A program made the position numbers and the translations under genes. Positions 1 to 10,624 of a DNA stretch of 64,000 bases are shown here, piece by piece. The notes under the pieces were generated by a model. The model saw only the letters and a list, made by a program, of their open reading frames with translations. It did no database searches and had not been told where the DNA came from. Numbering within the stretch: position 1 is the stretch's first letter; every line of letters begins with the position of its first letter. The DNA comes from Mesorhabditis belari. Taxonomy: Eukaryota; Nematoda; Chromadorea; Rhabditida; Rhabditidae. The stretch lies in the NCBI GenBank assembly GCA_958450365.1, contig CAUEEP010000901.1, positions 558,001-622,000 of the forward strand, in the 5' to 3' direction.

Positions 1-137
1 TTTTTGTTGAACTGAAATCGATTAATCGACATAAGGATAATATTTTATAGCTACTCGGCTCTCATAATCGTTGCTAACAAAAACCAATTCGTTACTTTGT
101 ATCTTAAACTATAAATATCAGGGTTTACGCCTTAAAA

Positions 138-690
138 TATCAGTTTGACCGGAAAGTCTTGTGGGTCTTTTGAAGTTTTTCTTTATAAATGAATAATTAG
201 CTGATAATGTGGTTTGCTTTAAATAAAAAAAGATTAACTATTTTATTTAGCTCATTTTTAGGCTAATTTGGGTCCGCTTTAAAGCAAATCCGAACGGCAA
301 TTCTTGTTTTTCGTAAAAGCCCTACAATGAACATAGAATGCGAACGACTTGGTGAAATGTTATGAATGTCTATCTAAATTTCTCTATCTTGTCTAATCTT
401 GTCTGTCTATCTTGTCTAAATTTGTCTGTCTACCTAACTTTTTATTCTCTAGGTTTCTGTGACAAAAGGTGCTCAAATCAGAACGTTGGGCTCCATCGTT
501 TTTGACTGCTCGACTTCACACCTTTAAAAAAAATCAACTAACTTGAGCTTTTCAGAATTTCTTAAAGGGAAATTTGTAAATAAATAATAGATCTTTATGA
601 TAAAACAAACCATAGTTTCGATTGGTTCATTGTTCATTTCAAAAAATAACTTGTAAGAAAGGCGGACAAGACTTTCCGGTCAATCTGATA
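138..690. mobile_element. mariner-type MITE, 553 bp
   Basis: The ends form inverted repeats of about 22 bp differing at one base: CAGTTTGACCGGAAAGTC at 141 and its complement ending near 687. Both are flanked by TA, the mariner target duplication. The inner end resembles the TIR core GGTTGGCCGGAAAG of the mariner at 26.45 kb. No transposase frame remains, so it is a non-autonomous derivative. It holds a short TTGTCTAT-type low-complexity run at 370-430. Its right end lies just upstream of the possible first exon of the gene that follows. Confidence 0.75.
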
Positions 691-713
691 TCAAGCAGCT
701 TGTACGACTCACT

Positions 714-3653
714 ATGTGGAAAAGAATTGGTATCAACTGGCAATGGATATCCTGGATATCTTTAGCTTCCTTTATAGTATGAAATTAAAAGATATTCAGA
801 TGTGTAAATACCCTTTAATCCGACATTTTGTAATGACAAATGATTTTTATAAGCGTATTTTTATTTAAGCGTGTGTATTTTTAGAAAGAGAAGGACATCG
901 ACCCGTTGACAGCCTTCGATCGAGCCGTTTCCCGTTTGATTTCCTTCGTGAATCCATGGGAAAGACAGAAAACACTTCGACTTTTGGATGATGATGAACC
1001 GGTAAATAAAATACAGTTAAAATTTTTAGATTAAAATCAAAATTCAAAGTTGTCTCAAAGATTTGTTTGGTATTTGGTTCGGTTTTTATTCTAAAAACTT
1101 TCAGAAACCATTCCTCAAAGCGCTCGACTTCTTGACTTTCCAACCAAGTTCTTACATCAAGTTTGTGCTACTTCTAGGCGGATTTAAATCTATTTTTTTA
1201 AAGAATTAAAGATAAATGTCTTCAGATGAATGTGTAAGATTTGAAGACGTTAAAACAAAAAATCTTTATGAAATTCAGAAGCGTAAAGTTCCCGGTTTAC
1301 GACAATTTCGGTGATGTTCATTTCAAGGAATACCTCAAAGTGCCCGATGTTCTCACGCTTGATCAAGTAATGTTTTAAAAAAAGCTTAAAGTTATGTAAT
1401 TTTTTTTGCCCAATTTTCCTATATTTAACGTATTTTTCTGTTCAGATCGAGAAAATGGACGAGATCTACGTAAAAGCGATGACTGAGCTGAATGCACCGT
1501 TTGACAAGGTGATTCTCGAACTTTCAAGTGTACATAGCATATTACTTTATTCAAGTGCAAAGAAAAATACAATCAATATTGTCTTTGAAGTTGTTGTTTT
1601 TTTTTCAGATCTACAAAGACGATTCCTTTTTGAAAACCTATGAAAACACGGAATGGAAAGAAGCAATAAAAAAGATTTTCGTGAGTTTGAGAAAAACTTT
1701 GAAATTCTGTGCTTAATAGATAGTTTTTTTAGTTAGATAGTTAGATAGATAGATAGTTAGATAGATAGGCTTAATAGATAGCTTTAAAACAATCTTATAA
1801 ACATTCTATATTCTATTTAACACTATTTTATAGTCGATAAGCTTTTAATGTTTTTGTGAGTTGAAAAAATTAGAAAATAGAGCTAAACTTTAACTTTTCA
1901 GAAAACATCTCCAAAAAGTGCAAGAGATAAAAACGATGAATCGGAACAACAATGCCACTCATTGAATCCCCGTCTGAAACCTTTGGACGCATTTTGGCTT
2001 GATGAGAGAAGACCCGAGTAATTAGAATCAAATAAAACTTTGAAAATTTTACTGTAAGCTGTCTAGACTTATCGTAATGTACCAAGCCAAAAATCAAACA
2101 CGTAATCATTCTCAAATTGATTACGGGGGTGTGAATGTCTCGAGAAAATTTTAGTTTCATCGGTCCACTTTCGAAGAAGACGATTCCTCTGGGACCATAC
2201 AGTGAATACGCAAAAAAAGCACATTACTATCAGGTAATGCAAAAAGAGAAAAGAGTCATTCATCTTTTGAAGAGCAATCTTTTTATTAATGCGTACGTAA
2301 GTCTGACAAGAGAAAGGCACTGAATCAAACTGGCCTTTTGACTCGAGACCAAGTCCATCTTGTAGAGTCGGTCATGGGGATCTCAAATCCGTTTTTAGTT
2401 TTTGCAGAACGCTTTGCGAACTCGAAATATCGAAATTTCAGACTCCTTAAGAAGCCGTGCTTCTTAGTGAGACATTCTTAAAGGACACTATCCACTAGAC
2501 AACTGACTTGTCTAGTGGATAGTCGGCTGAACCTACTAGATTTTTTTGCCCTCAAGTGCGAGTCTCACTCTCGTCAAACTTTTTTGCTTTTTTAAAAACT
2601 GTTTTCTTACGTATTTGCATTGAATAATAGTGTTGAATTTGATGCATCTGTAGCTTTCAGAAATCTGGCAATATATATTAAATTTGTCAATACTTTTCAA
2701 TACTGATACTTTGGAAGGTCCTAGCTTTTATTACAGAAGTTGAAATTACAGATTACAAGTTACAATTGAAGTTACAAAAAGCGGTGTATAAAACTCGAGT
2801 CAATAATTCAATGCAAATACGTAAGGAAACAGTTTTTAAAAAAGCAAAAAAAACTTTGGCGAGAGTGGGACTCGAACTTGAGGACAAGAAATGTAATAGG
2901 TTCGGCAGTCTAGCAGACTATCCACTAAACCACCAAAGCAAAATGTCTAGGGAAGCGTGCGGCGGCCTCATAACGAGCTCAAAATTCAAGGTCATTTTCT
3001 ATATACCAAATATCTCGCGTTTGCAAAGCGTTCTGCAAAAATTAAAAACTGATTCGAGATCCCCATGGCCGACTCCCCATGGCCGACTATAAAATGAAGT
3101 TGGTCTCGAGTCAGAAGACCAGTTTGACTCTGTGCTTTTCCCTTGTGAGTCGTAATGAGTGCATCTCGTTTTTAAAATGTTTTTGAATAATTTAAAAACC
3201 CTAATCACAAATCTTGAGAGAAATGAGTGTACTAGAAATGATGTTTAGAGCTGAACGAACCTACTTACTTTAGGAAAGTCACCTCAGACCCGACCTAGAC
3301 CTGAACCTAGTCCTGAACCAGGTTTAGACACATGAAATTTAGCTTGGGTCAGGCCTGACTATGAGCTAGGCTCAATTCCGAGCTAGGCCAAGTCTAAAAT
3401 AGCACACAAATGCACCAAACTGGGTCTGGGCTTGTCAAGCTTGTCCAGCGCCGGACTTTTGCAATCTCATTGAGATTTTTGTATGCCTGGTGCATTTCCG
3501 TGTCGACTATAAGTATGCATTGTATTGTTCGACTACAGTACTTTTCATTTAAAGTAACTCTTTTAGAAAATGATCGACACACAATGGCGTCAAATCGAGC
3601 ACAACGCTTTCTATCAGGAAAGCCTTCGCAAATTGAAAAAAGGGAAACTTTGA
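714..3653 (+). CDS. Unrecognised nematode protein, 8-9 exons
   Basis: I do not recognise this protein. Exons, by splice sites and phase: 885-1001, 1105-1160, 1279-1366, 1446-1508, 1609-1680, 1902-2017, 2155-2233, 3567-3653 (TGA), with a tentative first exon 714-776 that fits phase and would add a hydrophobic start (MWKRIGINWQ...). All junctions keep frame: about 225 residues, or 246 with the first exon. The protein is charged and soluble-looking; it contains GDVHFKEYLKVPDV, KTYENTEWKEAIKK and, near the end, IEHNAFYQESLRKL. No family motif is visible. The last intron (2234-3566) is large and holds a hairpin element with tRNA-like arms; the other introns are 80-220 bp. An alternative stop exists if the donor at 2018 is read through (TAA at 2019-2021), giving a shorter isoform. 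A DNA transposon lies 56 bp after the stop. The first exon is the weak point of the model. Confidence 0.6.
1733..1771 (+). repeat. GATA/GTTA microsatellite
   Basis: Short run of GATAGTTA and GATA units within intron 1681-1901 of the unrecognised gene. No function is inferred. Confidence 0.8.
2505..2575 (+). pseudogene. tRNA-like sequence, left arm
   Basis: It contains TCTAGTGGATAGTC (A-box region) and GTGCGAGTCTCACTC (degenerate B box, TTCGA changed to GCGAG). It pairs with the copy in the right arm of the same hairpin. It is too degenerate to assign an isotype. Confidence 0.45.
2858..2939 (-). pseudogene. tRNA-like sequence, right arm
   Basis: On the minus strand it reads GCTTTGG, then a perfect A box TGGTTTAGTGG and an intact B box GTTCGAGTCCC. 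The region between is longer than a standard anticodon and variable arm, and the acceptor halves pair poorly (4 of 7, counting G-U). It is a tRNA pseudogene or a tRNA-derived repeat head that could still attract RNA polymerase III. Confidence 0.5.
3500..3560 (+). repeat. Uninterrupted copy of the maT insertion site
   Basis: TGCATTGTATTGTTCGACTA at 3513 continues into CTTTTCATTTAAAGTAACTC. The same words occur split around the transposon: TGCATTGTA before 3710 and TATTGTTCGACTACAG from 5015. A tandem duplication preceded the insertion, and this copy shows the pre-insertion TA. Confidence 0.8.
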
Positions 3654-3709
3654 AGGAAAGCTTTTTTTTGTGGCTACCAATATAAGTCCAGTATAAAGTA
3701 TGCATTGTA

Positions 3710-5014
3710 CAGGGTGCGGCAAAAGTTCGGAGCCGCTTCTTAAGATAGTTAAAGGTTTAAAAACTAGCTTTAAAAAGTTAAAAATTAATAACAAACTCTT
3801 TATTCGAATCATAACAACAAATAACTTATAACAAATGCTCGAAATTTCCACCATCCGCTTCGATACACCTCTTTAAACGCTTTGGGAAGTTCCTCACGAT
3901 GGTGGCGCACGCTTAAACAGTTATTTCATCCCAGACTCGTTTCAGAGCAGATTTTAAAGCATCCACTGTTTGATACGTCTTCATCGAGATCTTGCCTTCC
4001 AAAATAGCCCAAACGGAGTAATCGAGGGGATTAAGATCTGGCGAATTTGAAGGCCAAATGGTCTTATCCCAAAAGCCTGAAAACAACTGAGCACAAACGT
4101 TGAGAGTTGAGTGAGCACCATGCGCCGGAGCCCAGTCCTGTTGCAGGGAAAAACCAGCTTGTCCAAAGTGATTTGTTGCCCAATGTTTCAAGACATCTTT
4201 TAATACCAGTTGTTGGCAGTTTTTAGCATTCATCTTGACTTTTCTGTCCAAAAAAACAGGGGGTGTCTTGCTTGTAGCACATATACCTCCACACATCATA
4301 ATCGAAGCTGAAAAATGCTTTCTAACCATCAAATTTGCCGCAAATGTGTTCTTCAGACCCCTTTTGAGAAGTTATCTATGATTTTGGCGGTTGTGCAATG
4401 ACTGGATAGAAAAAATCTTTTCATCTGTGAAGCGGATCCTCTCAAGTAGGCCAGTCGCCACCAAGCGCACCATCTTCTTTGCTAGACGCTTTCGTTTCTT
4501 CTGGGATTTGTCGTCCAAGACGTGTGCTTTGGCCAATTTGTAGCTAAAGAATCTTAGTTTCCCTTTAACAATCCTTCCAACGCTTCGAGGGCTAATTTTC
4601 AGCTGTTTGCCCATCTTTCGTATCGACCACAGCTTGTTTTGGCGAATCCGAAAGCGAATTTCGTTGATGTTCGTAGGTGTTACGGCAGTTGGTGGTCGAC
4701 CACTTCGAGGGCGATCCTTGTTGTTCTTTATCTCCTTGTAGGGTTTAATTGCTTTGTTGACGGTGCTTTTTGGATATTTCGTGATTTTTACAAGCTCCGA
4801 GCTATTTTTTCCGCTTTTGTATAATCCGAGAATCACATCGCGTCGTTTTTTGGCGTTAATTCTTGCGAATTTCTCCTAAAAAGAAAATTTTTGTAACAAA
4901 TCACCTTAACTATACTCGTAAAAAGGGAAAAAAGTATACGAGACACAAAAAAAAAGCGTGAGCTAAATTTTCTGCAATGTTTTCATAGCGGCTCCGAACT
5001 TTTGCCGCACCCTG
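3710..5014 (-). mobile_element. Tc1/mariner superfamily transposon, DD37D (maT-like), 1305 bp
   Basis: The terminal inverted repeats begin CAGGGTGCGGCAAAAGT (left 3710, right ending 5014), and both ends are flanked by TA (3708-3709, 5015-5016). The transposase is on the minus strand, in one continuous frame from about 4860 to 3910, interrupted by a single TAA at about 4371. The N-terminal half has a helix-turn-helix region (KYPKSTVNKAIK) and a paired-like linker (RPRSGRPPTAV). Catalytic residues are FTDEK, QQDWAPAH and PLDYSVW; 37 residues lie between the second and third aspartate, the maT spacing. The element sits 56 bp after the stop of the unrecognised gene, inside one of two copies of a duplicated host sequence. 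Confidence 0.85.
3913..4860 (-). pseudogene. maT-type transposase with one nonsense codon
   Basis: Two open stretches (about 4860-4372 and 4371-3913) are in the same frame and separated only by TAA, so one base change would explain the break. All three catalytic aspartates are present. The DNA-binding half and the catalytic half are otherwise collinear with the family. The start is uncertain: the open frame extends upstream to an acceptor-like TTTTTAG at about 4876, so a short first exon may exist. As written it should yield a truncated product. Confidence 0.75.
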
Positions 5015-5344
5015 TATTGTTCGACTACAGTACTTTTCATTTAAAGTAACTCTAAAGTTTCAATTTAAAGTAACTTTAAAGTACAATACGAAAAAAAACT
5101 TGTTAATATTTTGTATTTCATTTTGTTTTTCGAAATTCAATAGACATTTATTGAAAATACTTTGAATGATTGCTTTGAAATTCTTGTGTTTTCACTTGTC
5201 TAATTACGATTTTGCTGAAAAATCGCCTAATTTTGTTCCTCAAGGGAAAATGTGTTTGACGTTTCAAATTGCACAAATAATCATCACATGAATTTGAGAA
5301 ATCAAAGGGAAATTTCATTTATAAGTTCTCTTTTTTTGTTTCGT

Positions 5345-5508
5345 GAAAACTCGAGGAAAGTGTCCCAATTTTTTGGGACACTTTCCACTGGGACTTTTCC
5401 ACTGGGACTTTGTTTGGGACACTGTTTGGGACACTTTCCACTAGGGCTTTGTTTGGGACACTGTTTGGGACACTTTCCACTGGAACTTTGTTTGGGACAC
5501 TTTCCAAT
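5345..5508 (+). repeat. Minisatellite of TTTGGGACAC units
   Basis: Repeated GTTTGGGACACTGTTTGGG and CTTTCCACTGGGACTTTG words, about 50 bp per higher-order unit in roughly three copies. A small inverted repeat (GTGTCCCAATTTTTTGGGAC) opens the array. Open frames through it are by-products of the periodicity. Confidence 0.8.
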
Positions 5509-6379
5509 TGTTTGATTGTTTGGAAATTGGTCAGTTTATTCATTTACTTGTCAATTTCATGAATATTATGTAAAAGTAAAGATTTTGAGAATGATTGCCA
5601 TAGATTTCACTGAACACTTTCACACTTTCAAATTTCACGCACGCTTTTTCCAACCAAGCTTTACACTTTTTCAACCAAATCCTCTGACACTGAATGCAGA
5701 ATTTCACAGAAAAAGCTTTTGTTTCGATTCTGGATTAAGACTAAGTAGAGAAAGGCATGAAAGTGACCTTTCAAAACAAAACCCAAACCATATTGTAGAG
5801 GATTTCACACGGAATCTGATACACTTTTTAGTTTTCCCCCTCGAGACTTATAAGGCAAGATCCTTAACAAAAACGCTTTGTCATGTCTATTTCAGGTGTT
5901 CACACACCGACCTGAATTTATTGAATCACTTAGTGCTGTAGTGGCCTGCTGTGCAAGAGGCTGTACATGTATACAAGCCTGCTGTACAAGAGGCTTGTAT
6001 CTAGACCGAGCTGGCATCTTTTTGCTAGGGTTCAATTCCTTTTTTCTTAAATCTTTTGCTTTTTGTTTATTTAGGTATTCAAAAATTCCCTTAACTTTGT
6101 TTTGTTTTTATTTTCTATTATATATTTCATAAATCGTTGGGGGAACATTTAGTTGAATCAAAATTGTCTTATTTAGTCTCAATATTGCTGCAGAATTAAT
6201 CATCATACTGAAAGCAATGAAAACTATCAGAAAATAACTTGATTTGAATAATTTTGTAGTGAATAGTGAATGTCTTTTTGCTGAATTTAATAATGTCTCA
6301 ATGCTGCTCTTAGAACAAGTCGTACCTTTTACTGGCTCTTATCAGTAGCTTTTTATTTGATTTCTTTTGCTCCATACTA
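5509..6379. other. Intergenic, no gene seen
   Basis: About 870 bp between the minisatellite and the next mariner MITE. I see no convincing exon. A cysteine-rich frame near 5890-6000 arises from a short repeat (CCTGCTGTGCAAGAGGCT and CCTGCTGTACAAGAGGCT) and lacks splice support on both sides. Confidence 0.5.
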
Positions 6380-6898
6380 TTGGGTTGGTGAATTGAAAAC
6401 TGCGGGACTTTGAACTAAAATTTGTTCAACATAAAACCATGAATTCATTCGAAATAATTTCCATTATTATTGACGACTTCTGCCCATTTTACAGGCAATT
6501 TGCGGATTCCTCTTTCGTAGTTGGATTTTGGTTTGTGTGTGAGACAAGTGTGAGACTCAAAAATGGAGGACTGGAGATGTCCCAGTTTGAGCACTTTCTT
6601 CAAAAGAAACCCATTTTGGTGTCAATAGAAAAGTTGTAGAGAATCAAAAATTAGGCTTATAGCCAAATTTCCAAAAAGATACACTTAGTAGTTTCGCTTA
6701 AAATGCAAGCTTTGTGAAAATTCGTAAATTTGGCATTTCTTGAAAACCAGTTTTTGAATCGTTCTGAAAATTTGGATATAAACTTGATTTTTGATTCTCT
6801 ACAACTTTTTCATTGACACCAAAACGGGTTTCTTTTGAAGAAAGTGCTCAAACTGTCACATATGACAATAGCCCGCAGTTTTCAATTCACTGACCCGA
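6380..6898. mobile_element. Mariner-derived MITE (TTGGGTTGGTGAATTG family), 519 bp
   Basis: TA-flanked ends start TTGGGTTGGTGAATTG and finish CAATTCACTGACCCGA. Next to the left end, on the minus strand, is the tail of a mariner transposase frame (LPVKWAEV region, read from about 6510 to 6440). Most of the rest is an extended inverted repeat: the block with CTCTACAACTTTT and AGAAAGTGCTCAAACTG appears in both orientations. It is a deletion-inversion derivative of the DD34D mariner seen at 40.23 kb. Further copies are at 46.69 and 53.2 kb. Confidence 0.85.
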
Positions 6899-7177
6899 TA
6901 GAATAGTGAACCTAGTATCGTCTCTAGAGCTTCACCTGATACGATACTATCGTTGTACTGGGTAATTGGTAATAGTAGTGTAATGTAAGGTTCAGTCTTG
7001 TACTTGATAATGACTCTAATATTGATCTATTCTTTTGTAGTCTTGGTAACCTGCACATTTCAGTTGACTTCTCTTGTTAATATCTTGTAAATTGAAACTG
7101 TAAATTCTCCATTTATTTCACTGAATACTTTAAAAGATTCTATTCAATTTCCATCGCAAAAATCTAGATTATATTGC
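6899..7177. other. Upstream region of the Srg/Srv-like gene
   Basis: About 280 bp of AT-rich sequence between the MITE and the start codon. Short GATACGAT/ATCGTATC words near 6915-6945 form a weak inverted repeat. There is no clear TATA box or trans-splice acceptor next to the ATG. Confidence 0.35.
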
Positions 7178-9648
7178 ATGAATGCAAGCTCTAATCCGAT
7201 TGGAGTCGACCCATTTGAGATTTGGTCGTCAAGCTTGGCAATCTGCGCTCAAATCTCGACTTTTTACATCTTACTCAAGATGATTCATCATTTCGCGAAA
7301 CATGGCTTTAAACACGCTTTCTTCAGACTCTATATTTGGTGCTCGATCAATGTAAGTATTTAGAACTTTTGAAGAGATAAACGCATCTTCTCTGGAGCAC
7401 TAGCTTCGTCATTTTTCTCTCATTTCACAAGCCATTAAAACAACGTTTTCTTAAACTGTAAAAAAAGAATCAATATGCCGGAAAGCGTGCAAAAAAACTG
7501 AACAATCACAAACCGAACGAAAATCTCGTTTAGGACTTTCTCTGCTCAATCTTTTACCTCATCACTCTCCGTATGCCGAGCTGGGGCATTTGTACATTCT
7601 ATTCCGATATCAAAACGGGCTTAATCCCAACTCTTCTCTATTATTTCACTGCTTATTTCCAAGCGGCACATTATTTAGGCACAATGCTGATTGCGCTGAA
7701 TCGTGCGAGTGCCGCCATTTCACCGAGTGGCTTTGAGAAGGTGAGTGAGTCTCTAGCTGATCAAATTTTTTCTTTCTTTCATTCAGTTGTTCATTCATTC
7801 AGTTGTCAGTTCATTCTTTCATTCAGTTGATTCTTTGCAAGATTTCCCTTGAAAATATTGCTAAGCCCAAATGGGCCCAAATTAGTCAACTGATTCCGCT
7901 AGAGTACAGATTAGATTGGTGTAAAGAAGTTCTATGCTAAATACAATGAAAGACTCAGATTTCCTAGAAGAACCTAGAAGAAGCTCTTGTACTTGAAAAC
8001 AAGTTTTGCAATAAGTAAGCGCATTTCAAAAAGTGATATGCATCATGAGGACAGTCTTTGCGTAACTATGAGCATTTGCCTGGTTTTCTAAAGTACTTTT
8101 TAGACTTAAAGTTTACAAATCCTTTGTTCTAGAGATTCTAGAGATAGTTATTCTAGAGATAGTTATTCCAGTTCTAGTTATTCCATTCTAGTTATCCCAG
8201 TTCTAGTTATTCCAGTTCTAGTTATTCCAGTTTAGTTATTCCAGTTCTAGTTATCCCAGTTCTAGTTATTCCAGTTCTAGCTATCACATTCTTGAAGTCC
8301 ACATCAAATCAAAAATTTTGTTTATGAAAGAAGTTTCTAGATCTGGTCCGGTACCTATACTCCCTTCGTGCTCACTCTCACTTTCCTCCTCATCCCCCAA
8401 ATCTATATCTCTTTCAAATTGGTCTTTAATGGGGCTCAATTCATCAATGTTGGCTCATTTTTCTTCATTGCCACCGATTTCTCGGATTGCGATAAAATGC
8501 TGATGTTATTTTACATGTCATTCTGTGCACTTATTGCTTTCATTGCAAATGTTTATACATCGTGGCGTCTTTTTCTTCATTATCAACAAGAAACGAAAAC
8601 GAATCGACTCGATCTTCACTTTCAATTGTTTTCTGTGATGGCTTTTTGCTTTGAAATTGCTCAAGTTGTTGCTCAGGTGAGAGGGATTTGCGATGAAATT
8701 TTAAGAAGATTCAAAGATTGATTTAGATTCAGATTTAGGTTTAGAAAGATTTAGAATATTCGAAATTATTAAGAAATAAGTCTTCCGAAGCTGGTCAAAT
8801 TTGCAAATTTTATCTGAACTCGAGTTTAAAGCTCGTTTCAGCCACCGTACCCTTTATTATCGATTATATAGTAATTCAGTTCATAGCTTAATAACATCAA
8901 CCAACTAACGTCTAGATCTGTGGCTAGATCTGTGGCTAGACGTGGCTAGATCTGTGGCTAGATCTGTGGCTAGATCTGTGGCTAGATCTGTGGCTAGATC
9001 TGTGGCTAGATCTGTGGCTAGATCTGTGGCTAGATCTGTGGCTAGACGTGGCTAGATCTGTGGCTAGATCTGTGCGCTTTTGTTTGAATGAATAATAAAA
9101 CTCTTGATTAGATCGGGATCAAATTTTAGCCTATAATCAATAAAACTTCAATTGTTATTAGGAAAAATTTTGAGAAAAGATTGTTATGGTTATGGTTTAG
9201 TTTTTTTTTTTCAAAAGTTTGTCCGAAGATACTGCCATTTTATGCTGCCAACTAAATATAAAACATTATGGGCTACTCTGTAACGTTTTAACTTCTAGTT
9301 ACAATCAGATTTTCCCATAGATTTTCCCAAAATGAATCATTCATCTAGTTTTCTTGAAAATCTTTCTCAATTTTAGTTATTTGTTCAAAAGATTATCGTG
9401 ATTCCTTTCGAAATCGTCTTTTACATTCTGGAGGCGATGCCGATTCTCTCCGATTTTTCATTGTTAGGTTTGTTTTTTTTTGTTGGCTTTTAGATTTTGA
9501 GAGTCACCTTAATAAGATGCGAATTTTAGCGCCAATCTGGTTCATGTTATTGGTGTCAAGCGAGGCAAGGAAAGCACTCACTTGGCGACGCGTCAAACCC
9601 CAAATCCCAGAATGGCCTCATCGAAGGGATTCCATCATTGAGAGTTGA
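7178..9648 (+). CDS. Serpentine chemoreceptor, Srg/Srv-like, 308 aa
   Basis: Five exons close in frame: 7178-7351, 7534-7740, 8341-8676, 9377-9467, 9530-9648 (TGA). The product has the size and hydrophobic profile of a nematode seven-helix receptor. Helix 1 is around residues 15-35. The helix 3 end carries GTMLIALNRASA (LNR at 113-115), the cytoplasmic motif of the Srg/Srv/Sru group, followed by FEKIW across the exon 2/3 junction. A long extracellular loop with cysteine precedes helix 5, and helix 7 is near AMPILSDFSLLGAPIWFMLL. The tail is short and basic (WRRVKPQIPEWPHRRD). Known role of the family: odorant or pheromone detection at sensory cilia; the ligand is unknown. Introns 2 and 3 carry minisatellites. 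It is convergent with the UGT gene downstream. Assignment to Srg rather than Srv is uncertain; the 7TM call is firm. Confidence 0.88.
8141..8290 (+). repeat. 13-bp minisatellite in intron 2 of the Srg/Srv-like gene
   Basis: About ten units of AGTTATTCCAGTTCT with variants, ending about 50 bp before exon 3. Confidence 0.85.
8913..9075 (+). repeat. 12-bp minisatellite in intron 3 of the Srg/Srv-like gene
   Basis: About twelve units of GTGGCTAGATCT, two of them shortened to GTGGCTAGAC. High uniformity suggests recent turnover. Confidence 0.9.
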
Positions 9649-10015
9649 AAAGATTTCTTCTGTACTTTCTGTGTACTTTCTGCTCGACAAAATGTAAACG
9701 CACCTTTCCTAGGGTATTGTATTCTTCGTCTTTCAAGAATTCTTCTCTTCTCCTTATCGAAGGGATTCCATCATTGAGAGTTGAAAAGATTTCTTGAAAT
9801 TTTCTCCCCCTATCAGCTGATCTTTTAATCTTGAAACTTGAGCCAGTTGCGTAATTAAACCGGAAAGTGGAGGCTAGATCAATGCGCCAGATGACATGCG
9901 ACTTGCACAACTTTTAAGTGTACTTTCTGCTACTTTCTGCTCGACAAAATGTAAACGCACCTTTCCTAGGGCATTGAATTCTTCGTCTTTCAAGAATTCT
10001 TCTCTTCTCCTTTTC
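9623..10015 (+). repeat. Duplicated 3' end of the Srg/Srv-like gene
   Basis: The last codons and start of the 3' region (CGAAGGGATTCCATCATTGA, 9617-9656) recur at 9757-9797. The following block with CTGCTCGACAAAATG and CACCTTTCCTAGG (9678-9755) recurs at 9938-10014. A local duplication thus created a second copy of the terminal coding sequence without upstream exons. Confidence 0.75.
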
Positions 10016-10203
10016 TTCTCTCAACAATTTCTTCTCTAAAGAATAGAAAAAAAAAAGTGTACCAGAAAGGATGTGTTTGCATTTTTGAGTGCAAATTCAT
10101 ACATGTGCCTTATTGAAATGTTTTTGTTGAAGTGTTTACTGAATAAATCACAAAAGAATTGAGAAAATGACACGTCTAATAGAAAATAATTTGAGCAAAA
10201 TAC

Positions 10204-10618
10204 GGCTGAGATTTTGATTAAGCAAATTTGGGGGTTAGTCAAAACAGCGCCATAGTAGAAAACGTTCAAAACAGCGCCGTCAAATTTCTCACACTCCAAG
10301 AAACCAAGCCGGTTCAAGTTTTATATCAAAAAATTCCTTATGTTCTTAGTCGTCGAGTGATACTCAGTTGGTTAACTGAATATCTTTAGAGACCCATTTT
10401 GAGTGCTCTTTTTATCTATGAAATATTAAATTTTTTTAAAAAACTGTTTCACCCATCATGTAGCCAAGAACGCAAGGAATTTTTTGATATAAAACTTGAA
10501 GTGGCTTGGTTTTTTGGATTGTGAGAAATTTGACGGCGCTGTTTTGAACGTTTTCTATTACGGCGCTGTTTTGAATGTTTTCTATTATGGTGCTGTTTTG
10601 ACTACCCCCCGCAAATTT
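10204..10618. repeat. Foldback element abutting the UGT stop codon
   Basis: Left arm about 10204-10341, right arm about 10463-10618. Shared words include CAAATTTG, AAAACAGCGCC, GACGGCGCTGTTTTGAA and TTTTTTGATATAAAACTTG. The right arm has an extra internal copy of the GCGCTGTTTTGAACGTTTTC unit. It ends 6 bp beyond the UGT stop, so the UGT 3' UTR should run into it. Confidence 0.75.
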
Positions 10619-10624
10619 GTAAAC

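Larger units (their letters stand above)
2301..3150. repeat. Large hairpin element with a tRNA-like sequence in each arm
   Basis: The sequence from about 2301-2640 recurs as its reverse complement at about 2795-3150. Matches include ACTCGAGACCAA, CATGGGGATCTC, TGCAGAACGCTTTGC and TTACGTATTTGCATTGAA. Each arm contains a degenerate tRNA with Pol III A and B boxes, on opposite strands. The left arm also has a perfect 16-bp stem of its own at 2488-2523 (ACTATCCACTAGACAA). The whole lies in the last intron of the unrecognised gene. It resembles a foldback MITE that captured a tRNA, or an inverted duplication of a tRNA locus. Confidence 0.7.

Noticed and set aside
2766..3092. 108-codon plus-strand frame
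   Set aside because: Runs through a tRNA-like sequence and inverted-repeat arm in an intron; no family resemblance.
5878..6045. Cysteine-rich exon or tRNA-like sequence near CCTGCTGTGCAAGAGGCT
   Set aside because: No consistent splice partners, and no A box at the right distance from the GGGTTCAATTCC B-box-like word.
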